From Canna indica (lineage: Eukaryota > Streptophyta > Magnoliopsida > Zingiberales > Cannaceae), in assembly GCA_034359265.1 (NCBI GenBank), contig CP136895.1, positions 49,184,001 through 49,248,000 on the forward strand: a stretch of 64,000 nucleotides of DNA. Reading direction: 5' to 3'. A program made the translations under genes and the position numbers. Positions within the stretch are counted from its first letter, which is position 1; the number at the start of each line of letters is the position of its first letter. Shown here one piece after another: positions 45,657-56,680 of this stretch. The notes under the pieces are model-generated. The model was not told where the DNA came from and searched no databases. It was given only the letters and a program-made list of their open reading frames with translations.

Positions 45657-47849
45657 ATATCCGTCTTTTTGATGATGACAAACATCCTTAAGAAAATATC
45701 TACAATTAAGCATAGAGGATAGCAAACATGGGATTTCTCCCCCTATCAACATGCATATCTATATAATAGAACTCCCCCTATCTCTATGCATGGTTTCCCA
45801 ATATTTTCTTCCCATTTACCTATATTTTTCTCCCCCTCTTGACATCAATCAAAAAGGGCAAGAAAGGTCAACCTATAGTCAAAGTTGGGACCTAAAAACT
45901 TGTTTTAATGAAAACATGTAGATCTCAACTCAAGGGATGAAAACATACATACAAGTGAGACAAATCAATACATGATATCATAGAATGCTAAACATAATCT
46001 AAATCTAGAAATCATGTACCAAGCTCAAGTAATGATATTTTCATGTATCGGTCAACATACCAAAAACCATTTTAGAAATGATTTTTCACGAGTCAAAATG
46101 AGAACGATACCAAAAACATGAATCTAACATCATACTTGAAGTCTCATTCAAAGATTTCGACAAAAATCCAAAGTATCGAGAAATGAGCATTTGGGAAGAA
46201 CGATAGTTTAAAGTTTTGAAATCCAATTTCAAAAATCCAAATCAAATTACATTCATACTCAATATTTTTGAAATTTTTATGCCATAAACTAGATTTTTCA
46301 AGGAAGATGCAGATTCAAGAATCAACAAAAATTCATTTTTTTGCATTCTTCTAAAATTCATTGAGTTCTAATGGCATTTTCGTAAATAACTAGAATTTTC
46401 CAAAAATTTTCAGTTTTCATTCAAACTTTCCAGATATCAAGATATAATCATTTAAAGCATGTTTATCAAGTTTGAAATGAAAATAATGTCATTTGGTCAA
46501 AATTTTACCTTAGCATGATTTCATTCAAAAGCAAGCATGGTATCATGAGATTGCTAAGTATCAAATTTTAACCTTTACTCATTATTTTTCAAATTTAAAC
46601 ATATGGACACCTAACATGAGTAAATCTAAACATGTTTGTGAAGTTTGGACCTAAAATGAAGTTTCTAAGTCAATTTGTTGACTTAGGTCAACTCTACTCA
46701 ACTTTAGGTCTCCTAAAGTGAAGTTGTTATCAATTTATCCATTTTCTCATGATTTTTCAATTTTAATCACATGGAAGCAAATCATGAGTGCACTCAAACA
46801 TGTTTATCAAGTTTCAACTTAAAATGAAGTCTCTAAAATGGATTTCTACCTAGAGCACATTTCATTCAATCTAGATTACATAAATTGCCTAAGTATCAAA
46901 ATTTTATCTACTCATGACATTTCAATCAATTATCATGCAAAATCATTCATGAGCATAGAGAAATCATTTTCCCAGAAAAATAGAGGTGTCATGCAAGAAT
47001 TTTACCAAAATGAAACTCATACATCATTTCGTGAGAATTCCAAAATTTCCACTTTCTTTTCATTATCCTTTAACCTTCCAAATTTACCACTTCCTCAACT
47101 TGCAAGTAGGCTTTATTAGTATCATAATGAAATAATATACCAACTAGCAAGCTAACTTACTAAATAGCAAAGGTTCAATGCAAAGTTTGATTTAAAAGTC
47201 TTAACCTATGCTAGATAGTAGAGATTCATTTTAAAGGAGTTATTATGATATCAAAATGAATCGAAGAGATCTTAAGATATGAAATATTTGAAGAATAAGA
47301 TCTCTAAATATGTTTAACTAGTTTGGAGCTAAAAGAAGGTCTCTAGTAACAACCTAGAGCATGTTTCATTTAATGAAATTTGCCTAAGTGCTAAAATTCT
47401 ACATACTCATGAGAATTATAGGGTTTAACATGCAATTCTAATCACGAGTATAGAGACATAATTTAAACTTAAACATTAAGATATAACACTAAGATTTTGA
47501 ATTAATCAAAGTTATCTTTTTCTTCCTAGTTATTAGCCTTCCTAAAATACTCATAACTTGCAACTAAGCTACACTAATGTTTTATAGAAAATATAGCTAC
47601 TTAGCAAGCTAACCAAACCAAAAAGCAAGGAGAAGCACCAAGTATCATTATCAAAGTTCACTTTGCTAAATAGTTTGAAATCCGTTTAAAATAGAATCAA
47701 GTGATACCAAAATGAATTTTAAGAGATCACAAGTGAAATATAAATGAAAACATGATCTCCAACCCTTCCTATTGGTTTAAAACCGAAAGGCCACAATGAG
47801 CCTACGATTTAGAACCGCAAGGTCGCATGAGCCCGTTATAGGCTACAGT
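45657..47849 (-). other. 3' noncoding region of element 5, first part
   Basis: AT-rich, with no reading frame that looks like a gene. Similar to 15798-17833. GGGGGAG-type motifs (minus strand) occur at 45739-45745, 45772-45778 and 45832-45838. It continues at 50219. Confidence 0.6.
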
Positions 47850-50218
47850 TGTAAGACCCGAAAAATTTCCTAATATAAAAATCTATTTTGGTGCAGCTCA
47901 CCGGACCGGGGGTTAGTCGGGTCGAGCCACGGAATCGCCTCGAGTTGAAGGTATAACTCGACCTATGAAAGTATACAGTTTAATTTGGCTAAATGGTTAT
48001 TCCCTTTTATGCATTGGATGACATATACGAGTCGAGTTTGACTCGTGCTTGCAGATAGGATCGGAGCCTGAATCGGACTCGGATCGAGTCAAGTAGAGGC
48101 TAAGTCATTTAGAGGGGCAAATGAGTCATTAGTGGTAGAGGGAGTAAAATCCCTCATCATGAGCCGTGCGGCTCATCTTGAAGCCGCACACAACCCGAGC
48201 AAGAGAGAGAGGGAGGAGAGATCTTGTTGGCGCCGAGTTCGCGTCGACGCTCGAGGAAATTGGAACTCATCTTCATCGAGGCTGCCTCGTGATTCAATCA
48301 AGGTGAGTGGTTAGTGTGGTTTTTGAAGGGAAGCGGGTGGCCGCCCCTATAAGTTTTGTAATCGAGTTTTCTTTCGCGAGTTCTTGCCGATCGGCGCGTT
48401 TCCTTGTCTTAGAACTTTAATCAATGTGTATACCTGTGATCTTATGTTTTAAAACGTGTTTATTTTGCATTTTTGTCGGCTGGCCGAGTAGAGGAAAAAG
48501 GGGAAAGGTCATGTCGAAAATTTCTCCAATTTCCTCGCTCGTCTCGCAACTCGTAGATCGCTTTATGTTCGTTATGTGTTGGATCTATGGATTTATACTT
48601 GTGTTTCTGTCGCAACCATGCCCATTCATCCTTGAGGACTCGGCCAAACAGGGGGTTACCCTGCTTGGGTCGGCCGAGCATGGGCAAGGGTAGAAGATGT
48701 GGACAACTCAAATTAATATGCTTGGTTTCGGGTTATGTTGTCTTGATTCATGCTTGCATGCTTATAGATAGGTTGAACTTGTATCATATGAGTGTTGTTC
48801 ATCTTAGAGATTGTTGCAACTATAGATCTATATTTTCATAGTTATCAATATGTTCTTGCTAATGCATACATGGATAGGGTTGTTACGGTAGATGACTCAT
48901 AGGCAAGGTTTTATTAATTGTCAGATATTAAATTAAATCGTTGTTATGTATATATTGCATGTTCCTTATTGGTTTAATTAATGGAATTTATTCTCTTTTA
49001 TTCGGCTCTCATGTGATATTGTTGTTCATGATTAATTTCGGTAAGTGTCGTTGAAAATGGTAGGCAGAGTACTCATCTATAGTCGGCAAGTTCTAACAAC
49101 CTAGAAAGAATGGTTTCGGTACCTAGCGGTGACATTTAACTTAGAGACAAGATACACTTACTAGGTTCTACACCTACGGATAATTAGCGGATGTCAATAT
49201 CCTAGTAGTATGACCCGAGGGGGAGGGTCGGTCATGGGCAACGCCCGAAAAGAAAAATACAGGAAAACTTGCACAACCTGGTTTTGGTTGTGGTTGAGAT
49301 GGTCTACTGAGGAGTGTCATTAGCCGAATGGCTACCACACGACTCAGCGATTTACAGGGTCTTGAGATTGCACCAGCGGGCCCGCTAGGTGTTAGACTCG
49401 AGTGGCAGAGGGTCTTGAGATTCCGTCAGTGGACCACGCTGATGACAAACCTGAGTTGGTTGGGACTAGCTATCCCTAACCCGGAGGATTCCTGAGACTA
49501 GTGGCCATCCTAGTCGACGGATCTGATTCATGAAAGTTCATAACTTAGATGCCCTTAGGGGCTGGTTTTGGGTAGGCTGACCGGCCTGGTTACGAAGAGG
49601 GAAGAACCGAACCTTCCATATATATGTTAAGCCATTAGTGGCCGAGCTAGTGAAATGGATAAGGGCCTGAGAGGCCGGTTCATCCATTCTTCTGTCTTGG
49701 CAAACTGATTAACTTCTGTGGTGTGATCTGATATTAATTCCTCATATATGTTATCTTGTTGAGGTTTTAAGTGGAGGTTCAAAAGAATCGCTCACTGAGT
49801 TCCTCGTGAACTCACGATTTATTTATTATTGTTTTGCAAAGCCCGACCAGTGAGGTACGACTTGGTGGCATGGCGCGCAGGAGGGCGGACGTGGATGCAA
49901 ATCTCGTAGCTAACAGTTTGTTAGTCGTAGTCGTGTTTGAGTAGAGTCGAGTGCATGCACTGTGTTGCTTTGTAAACATTGAAATGTTCCTTTGAAAACC
50001 TTTGGATGTTTATTTAAAAACCTGTGTTGTTTGTATAACTTGGTTTGGTTGAGCTATTTTCAAACAATTAATAAAGTTGGTATTGTTGCAATTGCTTATA
50101 TTTCCATGTCAGTCTAGTTGTGTTCTTATGAGTTGTTGGTGAGTGGATAGGGTCGGCTTCAGGGTACCGACACGTACCCTGGCCGGTCACGCGTACCCTA
50201 AGTTGGGGCGTGATAACA
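47850..50218 (+). repeat. Solo LTR, gypsy-type
   Basis: TGTAAGACCCGAAA...GGGGCGTGATAACA, 2.4 kb, without internal genes. It is a longer relative of 23006-24816. The host sequence on both sides joins to match 505-530 of element 1 (GGCTACATAGGTCTCCGAGG), which shows the uninterrupted target. The target duplication is not clean: ...ACAGT on the left, TAAGT on the right. Orientation is taken from the TG...CA ends and the match to the other copy. Confidence 0.65.
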
Positions 50219-50466
50219 TAAGTCTCCGAAGAGACCGGAAATCAAAAATCAAAAATATTTTTGAAACTTATCAAGAGCGAAAAATCTACTAATATTAAGC
50301 ATATATCAAAACTCCAACTATAATTTAAGCAAGAGGGTATAGGAGATGATACCAAAGTCTTTGATGCTAATTTCAATACCTATGGCATCGTGATAGCTTG
50401 AAGTTGCAACCTCTTGGAATATTTCTCATTTGGATCCAAGGTCAACTTCAATATTTCATTTCTCAT

Positions 50467-51891
50467 TCATCCATGTGTTGTAGCTACCCCTATAAAAGAG
50501 AATGAGATCTTTGGTACCCAAATGACTTTGGGTCCTTGGGGATTAGAGGGCTTAGGAATCCAAAGTGTCCTAGCAACACTTGGATTTTTCTTGAATGCAC
50601 AATCATAAATAGCATGGCCAAAAATACCACAACAAAAATAATGTCCATTGAATTTCTTTTCATTTATGCTATGGACATTAGATCTATCATTTGAATGCTT
50701 GATATGTGAAACATGATGAGTATGAGCATTCTTAGAAAAATCATTCTTCTTCTTATGATCATGAGGTCTAATGGTAGAATGCATAGCATGAGAATGATGA
50801 TGAACATTAGCATTCTTTACATAAGCCTTTCTAGTGTTCTTAAGAAATGAAACATTTTTCAATTCGTTTATTTTCTTATTTAAGGACACAACCTCATTTT
50901 TTAATGAATCAAGAGATGGATATAAGGCTTTTGATTGAGATTTCAAATTGTTATTTTGAGTTATAATTTTTGAATTCTCAAGTTTCAAATTTTCATTCTC
51001 AAGCTTTAAGTCCTTAAGCTCAAGTTTCAACCTATCATGGGAAGAGTCAAAAGAACTAGATTTCATTCTCTCATTTTCTAGTTTTAATTCATCCACATGA
51101 GAGTTAAGCCTTATATTATCTTTCTTCAATCTTTTATTTTCATTATCCTTTTTAACAAGCAAGGCATACATTTTCTTGTATTCATCTACTAACTCATTAT
51201 ATGATATGTCAAGAGAACTAGTAGAGCTAGCATTATTATTATCATTAGCATGACTAGAAGGAGAAGAGTGTACCTCATAATTAGCATCCATGAGACAAAC
51301 TTTCAAAGTGGATTCATGGTCATGAAAAGAGGACGCTTCACTTGAGTAAGATGCGGAGGTGGAAGCACTTGACCTCTTCCTTGCTTTGTTCACTGTGGTA
51401 GGGCAATTTTTCTTCACATACCCCTTTTCCTTGCAAGCATGACAAATCACCTTTCATTTTCGGCTCTTAGAATTGCTCCTTCGACTAGAAGCACTATGGG
51501 CATCAAAACCGAGATTAGTAGTAGGTGAGTGACCATTGTCATCACCACCTTCATCAAAAGTGCCAATCTCTTCGGTTTTGGCATAATCATATAAAACATT
51601 TAAAGTGGCCCATAAATCATAAGCCGAAGAGTAATGCATGACTTTATCTAGGATGCCATTTGGTAATGTGCAAAGTATACAATTCATGACATCTCCATTA
51701 TACTTAAACATTTTCTTATCCAATTCACTCCAAGCATGCATGTCAACCTTAGGTTCAATGATTTATAGTCTTAACATGTTAAGGACACCAAAACCCTTAG
51801 TATTTAAATATGTATACATCCTATATTTCCAAACACCAAACTTCGAGGCATCGAACCTAGGAGGTGAAGACGCAAAACTCTCTAGTGCCAT
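50467..51891 (-). pseudogene. Gag of element 5, nearly complete
   Basis: Start ATG 51889-51891 (MALESFASSPPRFDASKF...). A TAA interrupts codon 43 near 51764 (MLRL then stop, then IIEPK). The frame then runs 51741-51454, shifts or stops between SKSRK and MICHACK, and runs 51450-50467. It has the Gag region (YDLWATLNVLYDYAKTEE), a first knuckle ICHACKEKGYVKKNC with tyrosine for the histidine, a Ser-rich linker, a long coiled coil, a second knuckle HYFCCGIFGHAIYDC with tyrosine for the first cysteine, and the tail GPKVIWVPKI...TTHG. The stop at 50467 aligns with the stop of element 1, about 13 residues after WVPK. Family function: particle assembly and RNA binding. Defective as it stands. Confidence 0.85.
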
Positions 51892-51945
51892 TTTCCGGAA
51901 TGAGAGACGATGTAGAGGAGATGATGAAATCTCAATCTACGACCC

Positions 51946-51957
51946 ACTCTAATACCA
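51946..51957 (-). other. Primer-binding site of element 5
   Basis: The minus strand reads TGGTATTAGAGT beside the 5' LTR, two mismatches from TGGTATCAGAGC. Confidence 0.7.
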
Positions 51958-51959
51958 AT

Positions 51960-53213
51960 TGTTGGTGAAATGGCCACGCTAGAGGGGGGGGGGGGTGAAT
52001 AGTGTGTTAACTAATCAATTAGCCTAAATCTGACTTTAATAGTTTCTTAAGTTACTTAGGCAATTCACAATTGATGACTAAATGCAGAAGCGAGTAATAA
52101 AGATAAGTGATGTGATACACAAAGAAAACAATGCTAACACAAGTATTTATAGTGGTTCGGCCCCAATGCCTACTCCACTACCTAAGCACCCCGCTTAGGA
52201 TTTCCAAACTAGTTTAATTAGGTTAATCTTGTTTCCCTTACAACGAGGACTTTGATCCGAAGAGTCTCACTCTCAACCTAAGGCACTTCTTGATTGCTTG
52301 ATTGCTCGGTCGACAGAACCTGGGCAGGGCAAATTTCTTTACTTGATTTCTCGTTTTCTGGTTCCGTATTTGCTAAGTCTACTTATATAGCATTTCCACC
52401 ACATTCGGTCGACTGATCGGTCGACCAAATTGGCTACTGCCAATTTTCGGCACTATTCAATCGATCGACCGATCGACCGAAACTGGAAAAATCAGCCCAG
52501 TTTGCTAATTTTTCTACTCGTTTGCTCGTTTCTGGTTCCGTCTTCGCTAAGTCTACTTATATAACATTTATTAACTTTAAGTTAATAACTTTAAGTTAAT
52601 AACGTTAAGTTAATAACTTTAAAACATAAATGTTATATAAGGATTACCCCCCATTTGGATTCAATAAAAATATCTATAAAATCAAAATTCTTAAGAATCA
52701 AAATATAGATTTTGGGGTCTAGTACAAATTTTCGAAAAACGGAAATTTTCTAATCTTCTGGGTCAAGTATGGGTAGGATAAAGGCTTCCAAAAAATCCTT
52801 AAAAATCCCTCGTTATCTAGTTTTTACCCAAGGAACAATTACCGCCAATTTTTGTGTCAAGAAAATGTCTAGGTCATATAGCCCTCCAAGGAGCTCCCTA
52901 GGCTTAGTGAATTTCAGGGTAGTTTTTGGATTTTCATGTTTTGGGGTTCGGGTTTGGTTTTTGGGTTCTTTGCATTATAAAAGAGGATTACAACACATGC
53001 TAGACACCCTAAATCTAAACTCTAACTTCCCGAAGAATCTTGAGCGACGACGAGCATCCTTGCCGATTTCTTCGATTTCTCCAATTTTTCTAATCGGGGA
53101 TGTCGTGCGCTAACCGACTTGGAACCTGGAGGATTTCTCAATGAAGCATTAGTTCCATGTTTGTTATCATCAAAACCAAGATTAAGACCAAGGTAGAAAA
53201 CCTTAGGCCAACA
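51960..53213 (-). repeat. 5' LTR of element 5
   Basis: 1254 bp with TG...CA ends. G run 51984-51993; palindromes 52385-52490. Near 52290-52370 the U5-side and U3-side parts are joined with a deletion, and CTTTAAGTTAATAA is repeated near 52570-52620, so the two LTRs have diverged by rearrangement as well as by point changes. Confidence 0.85.
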
Positions 53214-54016
53214 TGGAGCTGTCTCTTCCCTTCATGGCTTATAAATAGGAAGCCATGAGAGTCTTCCTCGATGATATATGTTGATCACTTCTAACCTCCT
53301 TGAGCCATCTTTTGATCAATTATAAGCCTTCAATGAACGAATCTTGTGAAAACCCAAGCTTGACCCATAAACCTTGATCTTGCCTTCATTCCTTCATTGA
53401 TTAACCATCAAAGGAATCAAGAGGAAGCTAGGAATCTTGTTTTGGAGCAAAGTATTTTATTGTTTGATTTATTGCTCCATTTAGGGTTGCATTTTCTTAT
53501 TTATTTCTCTGTATTTGAGTTTGTGTTAGACCTAGATTGTAGGTCTTGAAATTGGGTGGTAGCCTTGGTGTTTGAGGTTTAAATCCACTGGTCTAAACGT
53601 AGTTTACTAGGATTAGTTGAGTTTTCCCTTAGGTTGAGGTGGGAAAGTGCTCTCGGTAGGAAGGCAGGATACTTCCGGGTGTGGAAGTGCCTTCGATTTG
53701 AGAGCGGAGATTTTCCGGTGTAAAGTCCTCTTTGTAAGGGAAATGATATAATCTATTAAAACTAGTTTGGAAATCCTAAGCGGGGTGCTTAGGTAATGGA
53801 GTAGGCATTGGGGCCGAACCACTATAAAGAATTGTGTTAGCATTGATATCCTTGCTTGTGTTTAAATTGTTTTATTATTGCTGCCGCATTTAGTCGAGAA
53901 ATTGCAATTTGCCTAAGTAATCTAAGAAATGATTAAAACCAAATTAGGCGAACAGTTTAGTTAACATACTATTCACCCCCCCCCCCCTCTAGTGTGGCCA
54001 TTTCACCAACATGTGG

Positions 54017-55370
54017 GTTGAGCAATGGCTCCAACAGTAGTGCTACCTTTGCCATTCTGAATGACATCTTTGCTTGTAATAACGAAATATTCACCCATCA
54101 TGGGTCAACAATTGCCCCCTATGGCCATATTTTGCTTGTAAAGACAAAATGTTCGAGAATGCATTCATTTTTGCTTGTTTACGACATTTGTGTTTGTACA
54201 CTCCATTGTTATGGTGTTTGTTTGATGCGAACCAAGTGTTTGGCAAGTGCCAACATTATCTGGTCGACGAGCGCCTATAGAGCCAATTATGGCACTTAGG
54301 GCCGCTTTGATCCAACTGACGTCGTCTAGTCAGTTGCTGTCCGAGCTTAGGAACATTTTGGGGATTCTTTGGCCGATGTCAGCTAGTTGGTAGCTGCTTC
54401 TTAGGTGTTTAAGACGAACCCGGATCCTTGTAAAAGGCAAATTTAGGACCGCGGTTACTTGTTCGGTAGTCGCTTATAGAGTCGAGGGTCTTCGAACGTT
54501 GAGGACATTGAGGTTAAGGAGGTTGCTGAGGACACTGAGGTTGTATGTAAGGGCACTAATGTTGGAAGTAAGGTCCGTGCTCATTTCAAGTTGGAGCCGA
54601 TCTCATTTAGAGCCGGAGGCCGCATTTAGGGTCGAGGAGAACTCCGAGAATGCCGAGGTTTAGGAGGCCTTCAAGGGAGCTAAGGTCATAAGTACATTTC
54701 GAGCTCATTTACCTCTAGAGCTAGTCTAATTTTGAGCCAGAGGCTACATTTAGGGTCGAGGACCATGCTTGGGGTTAAGCCGAGCTCATGGGGAATGTAA
54801 GGCAGGATTGTGCCTAGGGTCATGCTCATTTAGAGCGACCCGATCTCATGTAGACCGGAGGCAAAATATAGGGCCGAGGACCACACTTGGGGTCAAGCCG
54901 AGCTCGCGGTGAGCGTAAGGCAGGACCGTTCCTCGCGTCACGCTCATTTTGAGCGAGCCGGTCTCATTTAGAGTCAGAGGCATTTAGGGTCAAGGAGGAC
55001 TTCGAGAACGTCAAAATTGAGGAGGCCTTCAAGGGCGTTGAGGTCGTAAATAAGTTCTGAGCTCATTTAGAGCTGGAGTCAATATTATTTAGAGTCGGAG
55101 GCCGCATTTAGGGCCGAGGACCACGTTCGGGGTCAAACTGAGCTCACGGGAGGATAAGGCAAGACCACGCCCGGGGTCGAGAGGGATAGATGTTCGTGTA
55201 GGATGGAAGTCACTACCGTCATGGGCTGGTGTTACTGTCGTGAGATCATAGGAATTCCTTCATCTTGTACAATGAGATAGCTACAAATTATATAGACACA
55301 AATAGATTTGGAAAAGGAAGGACAACATTATTGAATGAACCGATGACGATAGTACATTAAGTCCCACCGA
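54017..55370 (-). repeat. 3' LTR of gypsy element 2, second part, with internal repeats
   Basis: Continues 42461-43570 across the solo LTR insertion. 54500-55190 holds imperfect tandem repeats built on GAGCTCATTTAGAGC..GGAGGC, GCATTTAGGGTCGAGGACCA and CTTGGGGT.AAGCCGAGCTC. The inner end of the LTR is not sharply visible; 55370 is approximate. Confidence 0.55.
54500..55190. repeat. Higher-order tandem repeat in gypsy LTR
   Basis: Two kinds of segment alternate: one with GAGGCCTTCAAGGG (54668-54681 and 55021-55034), one with GGTAAGCCGAGCTC-type text followed by GTAAGGCAGGA (54772-54812 and 54890-54930, again near 55130). No coding potential. Confidence 0.65.
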
Positions 55371-55544
55371 GCAGGGTGCTCGACTTTCGCATGGTTATGC
55401 CTCGTTAAAACCTCCAAAGGTAAAACTCTATGGAAAAAAAACCACTGTGAAGGAAAAGAGTACACCGACCATTTTTAGTTTTAGTAGGGTTACTTAGGTG
55501 TAGTAGGCCCGTATGGAGGCCGCATTTCATGAGCGTGGAAGTTC

Positions 55545-56680
55545 TCATCCGGAGAGTTCAGATATCTTGTAGGTTCCTTTTCCTATGTCTTTCATGACTT
55601 TGTATGGGCCTTCCCAGTTTGGGGTGAGTTTCCCTTCTCGGATTGGCTTCCTCTGGAGTTCAATCTTTCTCAGCACTAGACCTTCGTCTTTGAAAGCTCT
55701 CGACCAGACATGTCTGGCATGTTTGTTGTATTTTTGAGCTATTCTAAGCTTCATGGCTTCTTCTATGACCCTAGCGAGTTCTCGTTCTTCTTCGAAAGGT
55801 CAAGCTCGGCTTATCAGCCTTTTGAGTTGCTTTTCTCATCAAAAATTGATCTTCAGAGGCTGGGCTCCATGATCTCAATCAGGATCATGGTCTGTGCTCC
55901 AAGGACTAGTCTGTAAGGAGTTTCATAAGTGGATGACTGGGCAGTTGTGTTATAACCCCATAGCACTTTGGCCAACTCTTTAGCCTAACACCCTTTGACT
56001 TTATTAAGCTTCTTTTTTAGTCTTGTCGAGATGACCTTGTTGGCCACCTCGGCCAATCCACTGGTTTGCGGATGCTCTATTGAGGAAAAAGAGCTGTTGG
56101 ATGTTGAGGCCCGAGCATAACTCCTTGAACCTTCTATTCGTGAATTGAGTGCCATTGTCACTGACGAGTTTGCGTGGTATACCATATCTGCAAATGATCT
56201 TCTTCCACACGAACTCTTTGATCTTTTAGATTGCACTTGAGGCCAGCGGCTCGGTCTCTATCCACTTGGTGAAGTAGTCGATGGCTACCACAATGTATTT
56301 GACTTGTCCTGTGGTTGCAGGAAAAGGGTTGAGGAGGTAAATCCCCCATTTGTGGAATGGTCGGTTGATTTCCAAGTTGTGCAGTAGCTCAGGATGCTTA
56401 TGCAAGACTTCTGATAATTTCTAGTACTTGTCACACTTTTTTGACGTACAGGCTATAGTTTGTTCTCATGGTCGGCCAGAAGTATCCGGCCAGGAGAATC
56501 TTGACTATTATGGATCTTCCTCCTATGTGATTGATGCAAATGCCTTCATGTACTTCTACTATCACGGTATTTATCTGAGGCTGGTCGTTGCACTTAAGCA
56601 AGGGCTGGGAGTATCATCTTCTACAGAGCTGGTCTTGGAGGAGTGTGTATTAGCTCTCCATCCTTCAAAATTTCTTCTAG
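55545..56680 (-). pseudogene. Gypsy integrase region, element 2
   Basis: Reading right to left: a zinc-binding part (56400-56680) with VEVHEGICINHIGGRS and YVKKCDKY; the catalytic core (55985-56349) with YIVVAIDYFTKWIETEPLAS, then ICRYGIPRKLVSDNGTQF; and the C-terminal part (55545-55754) with AFKDEGLVLRKIE and KLTPNWEGPYKV. The first two catalytic aspartates (AIDYF, SDNGTQ) can be seen; the glutamate region is frame-disturbed. Frame breaks lie between 56680 and 56349, near 56230 and near 55980. Integrase would join the DNA copy to the genome. Inactive. Confidence 0.8.

Larger units (their letters stand above)
44412..53213 (-). mobile_element. Gag-only LTR retrotransposon, element 5
   Basis: The most complete family member: 3' LTR (44412-45656), 3' noncoding region, gag (50467-51891), primer site (51946-51957) and 5' LTR (51960-53213). 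Flanks are GGGAG (44407-44411) and TGGAG (53214-53218), a 5-bp duplication with one mismatch. A gypsy-type solo LTR (47850-50218) sits in the noncoding region. Without it the element is about 6.4 kb and contains no pol gene. Confidence 0.85.
43571..54011 (+). mobile_element. Solo LTR of the gag-only family, split by element 5
   Basis: Only 43571-44411 and 53214-54011 belong to it, 1639 bp in total, starting TGTTGGCCTAAGG and ending TTTCACCAACA. A perfect 5-bp target duplication TGTGG flanks it (43566-43570 and 54012-54016). No internal region is present, so it arose by recombination between two LTRs. The palindrome cluster lies at 44275-44350. The C run is at 53976-53987. Confidence 0.85.

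Noticed and set aside
48132..48841. Open frames in the solo LTR (plus and minus)
   Set aside because: Short, overlapping, with no family motifs. The related LTR at 23006 does not keep them.
2265..51957. tRNA-like matches next to LTRs
   Set aside because: Only 12 bases match the tRNA 3' end. They are primer-binding sites, not tRNA genes.
52769..53113. Plus-strand open frame of 114 codons in an LTR
   Set aside because: It lies inside the U3 side of the 5' LTR of element 5. The same text in reverse appears in the solo LTR, and no domain is recognised.
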